Shown: piece after piece, positions 13,354-21,659 of the stretch | How positions within the stretch are numbered: position 1 is the stretch's first letter | Layout: each line of letters starts with the position of its first letter | Assembly: GCA_002280485.1 (NCBI GenBank) | Contig: NCED01000006.1 | Location: forward strand, 1-35,800 | Direction: 5' to 3' | DNA: 35,800 nt | DNA from: Caulobacterales bacterium 32-69-10 | GTDB taxonomy: Bacteria; Pseudomonadota; Alphaproteobacteria; Caulobacterales; Caulobacteraceae | Made by a program: the position numbers and the translations under genes | The notes under the pieces: generated by a model | Told to the model about the DNA's origin: nothing | What the model saw: the letters and a program-made list of their open reading frames with translations, nothing else | The model's database searches: none

Positions 13354-14067
13354 ATGAACGTCGCCAAGATCTTCCTGGCGGGAGCCGCTGCGTGCGCGCT
13401 GCTGGCCGGGGCCGCGATGGCCGATCCGGTCCAGGTGCGTAACGGCCGCTTCGAAGCGCCGGTGTCGGCCAACCAAATGTCCCGGGTCGTGATCCTGGGC
13501 GAAAAGATCGTCGAGGTTCGCAAGCTCGACGATCCCGAAGGCCCCCAGATCATTGTCGAGGCCAGCGAGGCCACCGGTGATGTGTTCGTCGGCTTCGACG
13601 GCGATGTCACGGGCAAGACCTTCTCGGTGTTCTTCATCACCAACACCGGCCGCACGATCCAGGGCGTGCTGGTCCCGGCCGCGATCGATGGCCAGACCGT
13701 TCAGGTCCAGGTCGATCCAGCCACTCAAGGCCGCATGGAGCAGCGTCCCGATCGTCGCGCCCCCTACCAGGAGACGCTGACCGGTCTGATCCGGCTGATG
13801 TTCAACGGCGAGAGCCCCGAGGGCGTCGTTCGCCAGGTGCTCAACGAGAAAGCGGGGGCTGCCGGCCCCTTCGCTGTTCGCGTCTCGGAGATTTACGACG
13901 TCGCTGGTTTGCGCGGCCAGGTGCTTGAGCTGCGCAACACGACTGACACCAAGCAGGCCGTGGTCGGCGACACCTTCTTCGTGCCGGGCGTCCTGGCCGT
14001 GGCGGTGAGCGCCGAGACCTTGGCGCCGCAGCAGGTTGGTCGCGTGTTCGTCGTCGAGGAGCACTAG
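13354..14067 (+). CDS. traK: Outer-membrane-associated core protein TraK (secretin-like)
   Basis: The preferred start gives 237 residues with a clear signal peptide (MNVAKIFLAGAAACALLAGA, then AMA/D). The mature protein is rich in beta strands, with segments such as VVILGEKIVEVRKLDD and GDVFVGFDGDVTGKTFSVFF typical of TraK/VirB9-like secretin-related proteins. TraK joins TraB and the lipoprotein TraV in the outer-membrane core of the channel. The frame is open from a GTG at 13300 overlapping traE, but that would place charged residues ahead of the signal peptide. The ATG at 13354 has a GGAAG site five bases upstream. traB starts 1 base after its stop. Confidence 0.87.
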   Translation: MNVAKIFLAGAAACALLAGAAMADPVQVRNGRFEAPVSANQMSRVVILGEKIVEVRKLDDPEGPQIIVEASEATGDVFVGFDGDVTGKTFSVFFITNTGRTIQGVLVPAAIDGQTVQVQVDPATQGRMEQRPDRRAPYQETLTGLIRLMFNGESPEGVVRQVLNEKAGAAGPFAVRVSEIYDVAGLRGQVLELRNTTDTKQAVVGDTFFVPGVLAVAVSAETLAPQQVGRVFVVEEH

Positions 14068-14068
14068 G

Positions 14069-15418
14069 ATGACCGAGATCCCGGCGGCCGAGAGCCCCTA
14101 CATCGCTAGCGAAGGCGTCAACGCCGCCACGCAGCGCAAGCAACGCTTGATCTGGGGCACCGTGATTGCTGTCGTGCTCCTGGGCGGCGGCTGGTTCACC
14201 TATGACTACCTGATCGACGACAAGCCCAAGGAAAAGGTCTCCGCCGAACAGGCCGAGCGTATTTCCGCGACGGCCAGTGTCGCCCGGGGCGCCAAGACCG
14301 ACAGCGCACGGGACCTGACCGTTCAGGTCTCGACGCTCGACAGCGACAATCGCCGCCTCGAGCAAGAAAAGGCCGAGCTGGCCACCCGCCTGGCCCAAGC
14401 CGAGCAACAGCGCCTCTCGGATCACAACAACGCCGTCAACACGATGAAGGCGTATGAGGATGAGGTCGCGCGCCGGAGCCAAGTGCAGGCGCAAGCGCCC
14501 GTCCAGGCCGCTCCGCTGACGCAAGGCCCGGTCGGTGCTCCCGCTGCCTATTCGGCGGCCGGCGATCCGTTCGCCCCGGCGAGCGCGCAGCAAGGCGCTG
14601 GGATCCCGGGCGCCAACCGAGCCGCCGCGCCCCGCCGCACGTTCGGGGTCATCAAGACCTCGGCCAAGGCCGCCACGGTGGCCGATGCGGACAGCCAACC
14701 GGCCGCTGCAGGCCAGGCTGCGACCGGCGGCGACCAGTTCGTGTCGCAGGGCGTCCAGTATTACGAGAGCAAGCGCTTCGTCCCGCCAAACGCCTACGTC
14801 AAGGCGCGCGTTCTGGTCGGCGTCGACGCGACGACTGGCGTTTCACAGTCGGCTGATCCCAAGCCGGTGATGTTCCGGATCACCGGCCCGGCGATCCACG
14901 TCGGGGCCGGCGGCCACTACCAGACCACGGACTTGAATGGCTGTGTGGTCAACGGCGCCGCCTACGCCGAGCTGTCGTCGGAAAAGGTCTACATCAAGCT
15001 GCAGCGCATCTCGTGCCCTGCCGGTCCCAAGCAATTCGCCGTGGCCGCTGTCGAAGGCTACGCCGCCTCGCGCGGCAAGGCCGGCGTTCGCGGCAAGGTC
15101 ATCAGCAGGGAAGGGGGCCTGACCACCAAGGCCTTGGTCGCCGGCACGCTGCAAGGCCTGGGTTCGTCCCTGGAACGCTACACCAACCAGAGCCTGAACA
15201 CCATCACGGCCGGCGCCGGCGGCGCGCTGCAAACCCCAGAGCTGAACAAATCGCAGATGGCGGCTGGTGCGCTCGGCGGCGGGGTCGGCAACGCCGCCTC
15301 TGTCCTGGCCGACTACTACATCAAGCGCGCCGAGCAATATCAGCCCGTGATCGAGATGCCGACCGGCGTGGAGGTCGAGCTGGTGTTCCTGAAGGGCTTT
15401 GAGGTCGCCAAGAAATGA
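14069..15418 (+). CDS. traB: Channel core protein TraB (VirB10-like)
   Basis: This 449-residue protein has a cytoplasmic N-terminus, a single membrane helix at about residues 27-47, and a coiled-coil stretch (about 85-135, LDSDNRRLEQEKAELATRLA). A proline/alanine-rich linker follows, then the C-terminal VirB10/TrbI-type domain with SADPKPVMFRITGPA and ending in VELVFLKGFE. TraB spans the envelope and links inner-membrane parts to the TraK-TraV core. The ATG at 14069 is chosen because GAGGAG lies 7 bases upstream and the upstream frame is only traK shadow. Its stop overlaps the ATG of the small lipoprotein gene (ATGA). Confidence 0.9.
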   Translation: MTEIPAAESPYIASEGVNAATQRKQRLIWGTVIAVVLLGGGWFTYDYLIDDKPKEKVSAEQAERISATASVARGAKTDSARDLTVQVSTLDSDNRRLEQEKAELATRLAQAEQQRLSDHNNAVNTMKAYEDEVARRSQVQAQAPVQAAPLTQGPVGAPAAYSAAGDPFAPASAQQGAGIPGANRAAAPRRTFGVIKTSAKAATVADADSQPAAAGQAATGGDQFVSQGVQYYESKRFVPPNAYVKARVLVGVDATTGVSQSADPKPVMFRITGPAIHVGAGGHYQTTDLNGCVVNGAAYAELSSEKVYIKLQRISCPAGPKQFAVAAVEGYAASRGKAGVRGKVISREGGLTTKALVAGTLQGLGSSLERYTNQSLNTITAGAGGALQTPELNKSQMAAGALGGGVGNAASVLADYYIKRAEQYQPVIEMPTGVEVELVFLKGFEVAKK

Positions 15419-15528
15419 CCCGGCCATTCCGCAACCTCGCCCTGGCGGCCCTTGTCGCCGTCCTGCCCCTCACCCTCGCGGCCTGCGCATCGAACCAATG
15501 GTCGTGCCCGGCCCTCAAGCAACGCTGA
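15415..15528 (+). CDS. Small lipoprotein, 37 aa, TraV-like N-terminus
   Basis: An ATG overlapping the traB stop (ATGA) opens a 37-residue frame with a classic lipoprotein signal: a basic start, a hydrophobic core, and a lipobox LTLAAC. After the Cys only 14 residues remain (CASNQWSCPALKQR). This echoes the start of mature TraV encoded downstream at 16378 (CASTTEGSWSCKAP), sharing the CAS...WSC pattern. In many F-like clusters TraV lies near traB, so this may be a duplicated, trimmed TraV, a lysis-type small lipoprotein, or an independent outer-membrane helper. The tight overlap on the left and a 13-base gap to dsbC argue that it is translated. Confidence 0.65.
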   Translation: MTRPFRNLALAALVAVLPLTLAACASNQWSCPALKQR

Positions 15529-15541
15529 CTGGAGAGAACTG

Positions 15542-16375
15542 ATGAACCGTAAGAAACTCGCCCTTCTTGGCGTCTGCGCCACCGTCCTGGCCGTCGGCGT
15601 CGGCGGCTATGCCTTCAACGCCGTCGCTGGCGGTAGCGAAAGCGCCCTGATCAAGAAGGTGTCCAAGCGCTTCCCGAACACGAAGATCACGAGCGCCAAC
15701 TGCGACGTGAAGATGGGGGGGCTCTGCGAAGTCGTCGCCGGCGGCCAGAACGTCTTCTACGTCTCCAAGGACGGCAACCTGGCCTTCGTCGGCGCGGTGC
15801 TGGACACCGAGAACAAGATCGACCTGACCGACAAGCGCCTGCGGGAGCTGGCGGCGGTCAACAACGTTGAGGGCAAGCTCAATGGTCAACAGGCCGCGCC
15901 GGCCGCCCCGCAGCAGGCCGCCGCCGCCGCGCCCGCGTCGCCCAGCGCACCTCTGAAGGTCACGCTGCCGCGCGATAACGCCATCGTCCACAACCCCGGC
16001 GCGGCTGTAAAGATCACGATCTTCACCGACCTGAACTGCGGCTATTGCCACAAGCTCTGGGAAGACCTGAAGTCGGCGCCCGACATCGAAGTGACCGAAT
16101 ACCCGATCGCATTCCTGGCGGCCGACAGCCGTGACAAGGCCAAGCTGGCCCTGTGCTCCAAGGATCGCGTCAAGGCGGTGGCCGCCATCTACGGCGGCGG
16201 CGAGCTGACCTCGCCTGGCAACTGCGACGCGGCCGACAAGGCCGTTGGCGACAACACCGCCTTCGCCCAAGCCAACGGCATCACCGGCACGCCGACCATC
16301 GTGCGCGCCGATGGCCAGCGGATCAGTGGCTGGAAGCCGGTCGCTGACCTGCGCGCCTTCGCGAAGGGCGCCTGA
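15542..16375 (+). CDS. dsbC: DsbC-like thiol:disulfide interchange protein
   Basis: This 277-residue protein has an N-terminal export/anchor segment (residues 6-27), a DsbC/G-type dimerisation domain (KKVSKRFPNTKITSANCD), and an alanine/proline linker. The thioredoxin-like domain carries C166-G-Y-C169 and a cis-proline loop (GITGTPTIV). It would isomerise disulfide bonds in the periplasm; TraN, TraU and TraH of this operon are Cys-rich likely clients. The start at 15542 has GGAG about 9 bases upstream; the longer frame from 15452 is shadow of the lipoprotein gene. A dsbC gene between traB and traV is typical of SXT/R391-like rather than F plasmid order. Confidence 0.88.
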   Translation: MNRKKLALLGVCATVLAVGVGGYAFNAVAGGSESALIKKVSKRFPNTKITSANCDVKMGGLCEVVAGGQNVFYVSKDGNLAFVGAVLDTENKIDLTDKRLRELAAVNNVEGKLNGQQAAPAAPQQAAAAAPASPSAPLKVTLPRDNAIVHNPGAAVKITIFTDLNCGYCHKLWEDLKSAPDIEVTEYPIAFLAADSRDKAKLALCSKDRVKAVAAIYGGGELTSPGNCDAADKAVGDNTAFAQANGITGTPTIVRADGQRISGWKPVADLRAFAKGA

Positions 16376-16377
16376 GC

Positions 16378-16800
16378 ATGAAGGCGCTTCTCGCAATCGG
16401 CGCTACCTGCGTGGCCCTGGCGGGCTGCGCCTCGACCACGGAAGGCAGCTGGTCGTGCAAGGCCCCCAAGGGCCTGGGCGGCAACTGCCATTCGATCGAA
16501 GAGAACGATCGCCTGATCGGCGGGGTCGCCGCGGCCGACCCCGCCGCCTCGGCCATCGAAGGCGCGCAGGTCGTTCGCTGGTGGAAGACCCCGCCGTGGT
16601 CGTCGTTGAACGGACCCGGCGTGCCGGCTCGAGAAGGCGACCAGGTGATGCGCGTGGTGTTCTCGCCGTTCGTTGACCGGACCGGCGACTACTACCCGCG
16701 CTCCGAGGTCTACGCGGTCATGCGCCGCGGCGGCTGGTGGGGCCCGGCCGCAACGCCCCAAGCCCTCGTCGACGCCCAACCTCAGACGTCCGGAAAGTAA
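16378..16800 (+). CDS. traV: Conjugal transfer lipoprotein TraV
   Basis: This 140-residue protein has a lipoprotein signal peptide ending in LAGC, with the mature chain starting CASTTEGSWSCKAP and continuing with further Cys (GGNCHSI). That matches TraV of F-like systems, the lipoprotein that anchors the TraK-TraB core in the outer membrane. A middle segment VMRVVFSPFVDRTGDYYPRS is also characteristic. The ATG lies 2 bases after the dsbC stop. Length is within the family range. Confidence 0.85.
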   Translation: MKALLAIGATCVALAGCASTTEGSWSCKAPKGLGGNCHSIEENDRLIGGVAAADPAASAIEGAQVVRWWKTPPWSSLNGPGVPAREGDQVMRVVFSPFVDRTGDYYPRSEVYAVMRRGGWWGPAATPQALVDAQPQTSGK

Positions 16801-16808
16801 GGCGACCC

Positions 16809-19427
16809 ATGAAAAATCAGGTGCAGAAGTTGCTTGGCGATACGCTCCTGGCCGTGGCCGGGGCGATTTTCGTCGAGCCGCCTCCCGTGGGCGCGCCGCG
16901 CCAGGGGTTTAGCGGGGCGAGCCTGTCTAAGCTTCTGCCCTACCGCATGTGGGACGCCGACCGCGAGCTGTACGTGAACGAGGGCCGGCTGGGCTTCGTA
17001 ATCGAGGTCATCCCGCTCATCGGGGCTGATGAGGTCCAGGGGCGGATGCTGGAAGAGCTGTTCGCGCGCGGCGTCCCGGCGGGCGCCACGGTCCAGGTGC
17101 TCAACTATGCTTCGCCCAAGATCGGCGATCTGATCGATCGCTGGGCCAAGGTCCGCGCACAGCAAGGCGGGGTCTATAAGGAGCTGGGTCGCGCTCGGCG
17201 CGAGTTTCTGGCCAAGGGCGCCTGGGCTTCGGCCTCGGCGCACTCGCCGTTCTACTTTCGCGACTTCCGGATCTTCATCACCGTCGAGAAGGCTGGCGAG
17301 CTGGATTCGCCGGTCGCCGACGAACTGGTCGAGGCCCGCAGCCGGTTCATCGCCGACTTCAAGGCGATGCGGAGCCTGGCCGAGGTCGTCCACCCCCAGC
17401 AACTCGTCGAGTTGGTCGGCGACATTCTGAACCCGACGACCAATGTTCGCCGCAACGATCGCAAGCACGACGAGACGGTCTACCTCAATGAACAGATGGT
17501 GAACTGGGACACGGCCTACACCGTCTACCGCAACCGGCTGGACATCACGACCGTCGCCAATGGCGATGAGCTACTGCTCGACGAGAGCGACCCGCAAGTC
17601 GTCGCTTTGGCTCGTGAAGGCCAGCGTCGGGACGAGCATTTCCAAGTGCGCGGCTTCGCCGTGAGCAAGTTCGCCCATCAATGGTCGCAGGGGCGCATGT
17701 CGCGCCTCCTGGGCGATATGTTCAACGACCAGCTGCGCCTGGTCGGCCCGTCGATCACCTCGCTCTGCTTCCAGAATATGTCCGAGGAAAAGACCCGGAC
17801 GATCGCCGAGTTTAAGCGAATCCGCACGGCCCAGGCGGCAGGCAACTACTTCAGCCGCATGTCACCGGAAACGATGGCGGCGGCCGAAGAGTGGAAATGG
17901 GTCGCCGAAGAGGTTTCCGACAAGGCCGCCCGGCTGACGCACATCGGCATGTATGTCCTGTCGATTGCGCCCGCCAAGCTTGCCCTCTCCGCCGAACGCC
18001 AGTTGGCCGCGGTGTGGAGCGGGTCGGGCTACAAGATCGAACGCCAGGACGACATTCACCTGCAGACGCTGCTGTGCTCGATCCCGTTCGGGTTCAACGG
18101 CGGCATGGTCGAAGACCTGAACAAGATGGGCCGGATGCGGCGCATGACGTCGACGACGGCCGCCAAGCTCGCGCCGCTGCAGGGCGAATTCCTCGGCTTT
18201 CCCGACACGCCGCACATGCTGCTGGCGGGGCGTCGTGGCCAGCTCTTCTACTACTCGATTTTCGGCAACGCCGAAGGCAACCACAACTGCGCGGTCGTCG
18301 GTTCGTCCGGCTCGGGCAAGTCGGTCTTCATGCAAGAGATCGCCGCCTCGCTGCGCGGAGCGGGCGCCCGGGTGATGGCGATCGACGACGGCGAGAGCTT
18401 CAAGAACTCCTGTTTGATGCAGGGCGGCGCCTGGATCCGGTTCGACCTGGATCAGCAGATCTGCATCAACCCCTTCAGCATGATCGACGAAGACCTGGTG
18501 GAGCGCAGCCCCGCCTATCTCGTCGAGTGCAAGAGCATGTTGTCGATGATCTGCGAGCAGATGGCGCGCGGCGACGGCAAGGCCTCCGACGAAGAGCTCG
18601 GCATCCTTGAGAAGGCCATCAGCGTGGTCTGGGATCGCGACCGTTCGGCCGGGTCAATCGACGCCGTGATCCAGGAGCTGAAGTCCGGCGGCTACGGCGA
18701 GCGCGGCGAGAACCTGGTGTGGTCGATGCAGCCCTACGCGGCTGGCGGCACGTATGGCGGCTACTTCAACGGCCCGGCCAACCTCGACATCACCAACCCC
18801 TACACCGTGTTCGAGATGAAGGACCTGGAGAGCAAGCCGGCGCTGCGCGCTGTTGTGATCTTGGCGATCCTCTTCCTGATCCGGCAGAAGATGAAAGAGG
18901 GCGGCCGTGAGGTGAAGAAGGCCCTGATCATCGACGAGGCCTGGCAACTGCTGGCCGACGGCGCGACGGGCAAGTTCATCGAAGGCATGGCGCGTCGCTG
19001 CCGCAAGGAAGGCGGCGCGATCATCACCGGCACGCAGTCGCTGAACGACTACTACAAGACGTCCGGCTCCAAGGCCTGCATCGAAAACAGCGACCACACC
19101 GTCGTCCTTCGCCTGAAGGAGGATGCGCTGGAGCAGTTCCGCAACGACGCCCGCCTGCAGATCGACGAAGCGACCATGGCGCTGATGAAGTCGCTCAAGG
19201 TCGTCGACGGTGAGTATTCGGAGATGGTCGTCATGGTGCCGGGCGGCAAGTTCCTGGCCCGCCTGATCCTGGATCCGTATTCGGCCACCCTCTACTCGTC
19301 CAAGCCGGAGGTCTTCGCCGCGATCGACGGGCTGCGCGTGCGCGGTATGCCGCTTGAGGAGTGCGTCCGCGAGGTCGCCCAGCGCGGCGCCCGCGAGGTC
19401 CTGCAGCAGCTGAGGCGCGCGGCATGA
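16809..19427 (+). CDS. traC: Type IV secretion ATPase TraC (VirB4-like)
   Basis: This 872-residue protein has a TraC_F_IV N-terminal region (LSKLLPYRMWDADRELYVNE) and a C-terminal RecA-like motor. The Walker A motif is GSSGSGKS (residues 498-505) and Walker B is LIIDEAW (706-712), with downstream ITGTQSLNDYY. TraC powers pilus assembly at the inner face of the membrane. The ATG at 16809, with AAGG about 6 bases upstream, was chosen; the frame is open to 16737 but overlaps traV. The stop overlaps the next ATG (ATGA). Length is normal for the family. Confidence 0.93.
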   Translation: MKNQVQKLLGDTLLAVAGAIFVEPPPVGAPRQGFSGASLSKLLPYRMWDADRELYVNEGRLGFVIEVIPLIGADEVQGRMLEELFARGVPAGATVQVLNYASPKIGDLIDRWAKVRAQQGGVYKELGRARREFLAKGAWASASAHSPFYFRDFRIFITVEKAGELDSPVADELVEARSRFIADFKAMRSLAEVVHPQQLVELVGDILNPTTNVRRNDRKHDETVYLNEQMVNWDTAYTVYRNRLDITTVANGDELLLDESDPQVVALAREGQRRDEHFQVRGFAVSKFAHQWSQGRMSRLLGDMFNDQLRLVGPSITSLCFQNMSEEKTRTIAEFKRIRTAQAAGNYFSRMSPETMAAAEEWKWVAEEVSDKAARLTHIGMYVLSIAPAKLALSAERQLAAVWSGSGYKIERQDDIHLQTLLCSIPFGFNGGMVEDLNKMGRMRRMTSTTAAKLAPLQGEFLGFPDTPHMLLAGRRGQLFYYSIFGNAEGNHNCAVVGSSGSGKSVFMQEIAASLRGAGARVMAIDDGESFKNSCLMQGGAWIRFDLDQQICINPFSMIDEDLVERSPAYLVECKSMLSMICEQMARGDGKASDEELGILEKAISVVWDRDRSAGSIDAVIQELKSGGYGERGENLVWSMQPYAAGGTYGGYFNGPANLDITNPYTVFEMKDLESKPALRAVVILAILFLIRQKMKEGGREVKKALIIDEAWQLLADGATGKFIEGMARRCRKEGGAIITGTQSLNDYYKTSGSKACIENSDHTVVLRLKEDALEQFRNDARLQIDEATMALMKSLKVVDGEYSEMVVMVPGGKFLARLILDPYSATLYSSKPEVFAAIDGLRVRGMPLEECVREVAQRGAREVLQQLRRAA

Positions 19428-19762
19428 CCTGGGCTGACGTGAAAACCGACGACCTGGTCGGCCACAGCATCGGCCGGGGCCGCAGCGGCCGCCGGGCGCG
19501 CCGTCTGCCGTCGCTGTCGCTGGTCGGGACGGCCGTCGAGAACGGCCTGATCGGCCTTGGCCTGATGAACCTGGTGGCCCTCGGCATTGGCGGGCTCAGC
19601 CTCGCCGCCGCCGGCCGCATCTGGGGCTCGTTCTGGACCCACTACGCCAACACCGCCCCCAACGAACGCTGGCCTGTGACGGCCGTCGTCGTGGGGTTCT
19701 GGGCTCTGCTGTCGATCGGCGCAGCCCTTTTCCGCCGAAAGGGCAACTGCAATGACCGATGA
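19424..19762 (+). CDS. Small inner-membrane protein in tra operon, function unknown
   Basis: This 112-residue protein has a basic cytoplasmic start (residues 14-28, RGRSGRRARR) and two predicted membrane helices (about 33-62 and 84-103). A short loop between them contains WGSFWTHYANTAPNERW. It overlaps traC by 4 bases and trbI by 11, so it is co-translated with core transfer genes. I do not recognise the family; it occupies a place where F-like systems hold variable small membrane proteins. It could be a pilin-insertion helper, since no TraQ is present, but nothing in the sequence proves that. Confidence 0.65.
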   Translation: MTWADVKTDDLVGHSIGRGRSGRRARRLPSLSLVGTAVENGLIGLGLMNLVALGIGGLSLAAAGRIWGSFWTHYANTAPNERWPVTAVVVGFWALLSIGAALFRRKGNCNDR

Positions 19763-20291
19763 AACCCAAGCCGCAGCGCCGCAGCCTCCGGAGAAGACGC
19801 GGGCCAGCTGGCGCGCCACCTGGGCCAAGTACGGCCCGACCAAGGGACAGGTCGCGATCATGGTGATCGGCGCCCTGGCCGTCTCCAACGTGGGCGCCTG
19901 GGTCAAGATCATGAACACCAAGCCTCAGCGCGTGGTGACGGTCGGGATCACCGAAATGACCCAAGGCTTCATCGCGCGCGAGGCCGTCGGCTCGCGCGGC
20001 GAGGCCGAGGCGCGCGCCAGCATGGAAGCCTATCTGGCGGTCAGCCAGGACACGCTCAAGCGCGTCGCCGTCGAGGATGGCGTGATCGTCTTGGCCCGCG
20101 AATGCGTGCTGGCCGGCGAGTCCGACGACTGGACCGCGCAGATCGACAAGGCCGTCACCGCCTCGATGGAAAAGTTGAAAGCCGCCCGTCCGGTCCGGCC
20201 GGTCGGCGTGCTGAGCGGCGTGGGCGCCACGCTCGCGTCGCCGCTCGCCCCGATCGACGCCAAGCCCCTGGTCGAGGAGCCCCGTGGCTAA
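19752..20291 (+). CDS. trbI: F-type conjugal transfer protein TrbI
   Basis: This 179-residue protein has a soluble N-terminus, one membrane helix (about residues 33-52, QVAIMVIGALAVSNVGAWV), and a periplasmic region with PQRVVTVGITEMTQGFIA. This is the TrbI_Ftype pattern of a strand with V-x-V-D/G-x-x, then a helix. In F, TrbI influences pilus outgrowth and retraction. The gene lies in the usual place between traC and traW. The C-terminal 30 residues are proline/alanine-rich and probably disordered. Identity is good but rests on pattern and position. Confidence 0.7.
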   Translation: MTDETQAAAPQPPEKTRASWRATWAKYGPTKGQVAIMVIGALAVSNVGAWVKIMNTKPQRVVTVGITEMTQGFIAREAVGSRGEAEARASMEAYLAVSQDTLKRVAVEDGVIVLARECVLAGESDDWTAQIDKAVTASMEKLKAARPVRPVGVLSGVGATLASPLAPIDAKPLVEEPRG

Positions 20292-20542
20292 TGGATCTGA
20301 CTGCCGAAGAGCTCGCCTTCTTGAGGTTCTGCGCCGAAGACCCGAAGCCGTCGCGCTTCAATTTCCGGCAACGTCAGCCCAAGGCGCCTGCGACCCTGCA
20401 GGCCGTCAAGATGCAGGGCGAGCAGATTGTAACGAGCGAAATCGGCCCTGTCGGCATGAAGAAGCTGATGCCGATGTTCGACAAGGACATGACGCTGACG
20501 GCGGCGGCGATCCTCTATCTGCAGGGGCTCGTCGAGGCATGA
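20291..20542 (+). CDS. Small hypothetical protein in tra operon
   Basis: This 83-residue soluble protein (starting MDLTAEELAFLRFCAEDPKP) is coupled to trbI through a TAATG overlap and to the peptidase by ATGATG at its end. The sequence has a helical start, a charged basic middle (RFNFRQRQPK) and a helical end. I recognise no family. The tight coupling on both sides makes a real gene very likely, and a transfer-related role is inferred from that alone. Confidence 0.65.
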   Translation: MDLTAEELAFLRFCAEDPKPSRFNFRQRQPKAPATLQAVKMQGEQIVTSEIGPVGMKKLMPMFDKDMTLTAAAILYLQGLVEA

Positions 20543-21027
20543 TGCGGTCGGTCAGCAAGAGGACCAAGGCCCTGACGTTCGCCGCTCTGGTGGTCGGGAT
20601 CTTCGTCGTGGGCGCCACGACGTCGCGCTACCAGTTCGGCGTGAACCTGAGCGAAAGCCTCTCCGACTGGGGCTACCTAGTCGACACGGAGAACACCGCG
20701 CCCGTTCGGGGCGACTACGTGCAGTTCTTCCCGATCCCCAACCGGTTCTATCCGTCCAGCACGCCCTTCGTGAAGCGCGTCGCCGGCGTGCCTGGCGACG
20801 AAGTGCGGCTGGTAGGCCGTGACGTCTTTGTCGCAGGCCGCTTCGTCGGGCGCGCCAAGCCGGTTGCCCGGGACGGCCGACCTCTCAAGCCGACCGCGCA
20901 AGGGATCATCCCGGCCGGTCGCTACTTCGTCGTCGGCGATCACGTCGACTCCTACGACAGCCGCTACGCCGACATCGGCTGGGTGCGGCGCGACCGCATT
21001 CGCGGTGTTGCAAGGCCGGTGATGTGA
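20539..21027 (+). CDS. S26 family signal peptidase (TraF/TrhF type)
   Basis: This 162-residue protein has an N-terminal membrane helix (residues 8-29) followed by a periplasmic S26 domain. The lysine motif FVKRVAGVPGDEV (K79 as candidate general base) and the late GRYFVVGDHVDSYDSRYADIGWV (the box with GDx3xSxDSR) are clear. The serine box is less standard: NLSESLSDWGY, with S40 as the likely nucleophile instead of the usual SMxP or SLPxG. Such peptidases process pilin or other transfer precursors in RP4, R27 and SXT. TraA here has a cleavable leader and is the natural substrate (inference). Confidence 0.8.
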   Translation: MMRSVSKRTKALTFAALVVGIFVVGATTSRYQFGVNLSESLSDWGYLVDTENTAPVRGDYVQFFPIPNRFYPSSTPFVKRVAGVPGDEVRLVGRDVFVAGRFVGRAKPVARDGRPLKPTAQGIIPAGRYFVVGDHVDSYDSRYADIGWVRRDRIRGVARPVM

Positions 21028-21659
21028 TGGGCTTCCGCAAGATGGCTTTGGCGCTGTGCGCCGCGACGATGATCGCCTCGCCTGCCGCCGCCGGCGATCT
21101 CGGCACGATGGGCAACACCTTCCCGATCGGCGAGCGCGACATCCTGGACTACATCGCCGCCCAGATCGCCAAGGCCAAGGCATCCGGAAAGCTGCCCGCC
21201 ATGCAGCGCGAATTCACCGAGCGGGTGAAGAAGCGCGTCGAGCGCCCCAAGCCGGTCGAGGGTCTGCGCACGACCGAGGCTCCTCGGAGTTGGCTGTTCG
21301 ACCCGAGCATTACGGTCCCGCAGGACTACCGGCACCCGGACGGGCGTGTGTTCGCCCACGCCGGCGACCGCATCAACCCGCTCGAGCGGATGCCGGGCTT
21401 CGACCGGGTGATGATCCTCGTCAATGGGGATGACCCCGCCCAGGTCGCGTTCGGTCTGAAGAAGCTGAAGCAGGTCGGCGTGCAACGCGGCCGACTGATC
21501 CTCACCAACGGCGCTCCGCTCGAGTTGATGCGGAAGAACAAGGTGCAGATCTACTTCGATCAGGAAGGTCGGATCACCGGCCACTTCGGCGTGCGCCAGG
21601 TGCCCGCCGTGATCGAGCGCGATGGCCTGCGGATGCGCATTTCGGAGGTGCGGCCATGA
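21027..21659 (+). CDS. traW: Pilus assembly protein TraW
   Basis: This 210-residue protein has a signal peptide (MGFRKMALALCAATMIASPA, then AAG) and the TraW pattern: LGTMGNTFPIGERDIL at the mature N-terminus, a helical segment, then RSWLFDPSITVPQDYRHPDG and a thioredoxin-like TrbC-related end (VILVNGDD...FGVRQVPAVI). TraW works with TrbC and TraU in periplasmic steps of pilus assembly. The start ATG at 21027 overlaps the upstream stop (TGATG); a GTG one codon earlier is possible. The stop overlaps traU. Confidence 0.88.
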   Translation: MGFRKMALALCAATMIASPAAAGDLGTMGNTFPIGERDILDYIAAQIAKAKASGKLPAMQREFTERVKKRVERPKPVEGLRTTEAPRSWLFDPSITVPQDYRHPDGRVFAHAGDRINPLERMPGFDRVMILVNGDDPAQVAFGLKKLKQVGVQRGRLILTNGAPLELMRKNKVQIYFDQEGRITGHFGVRQVPAVIERDGLRMRISEVRP

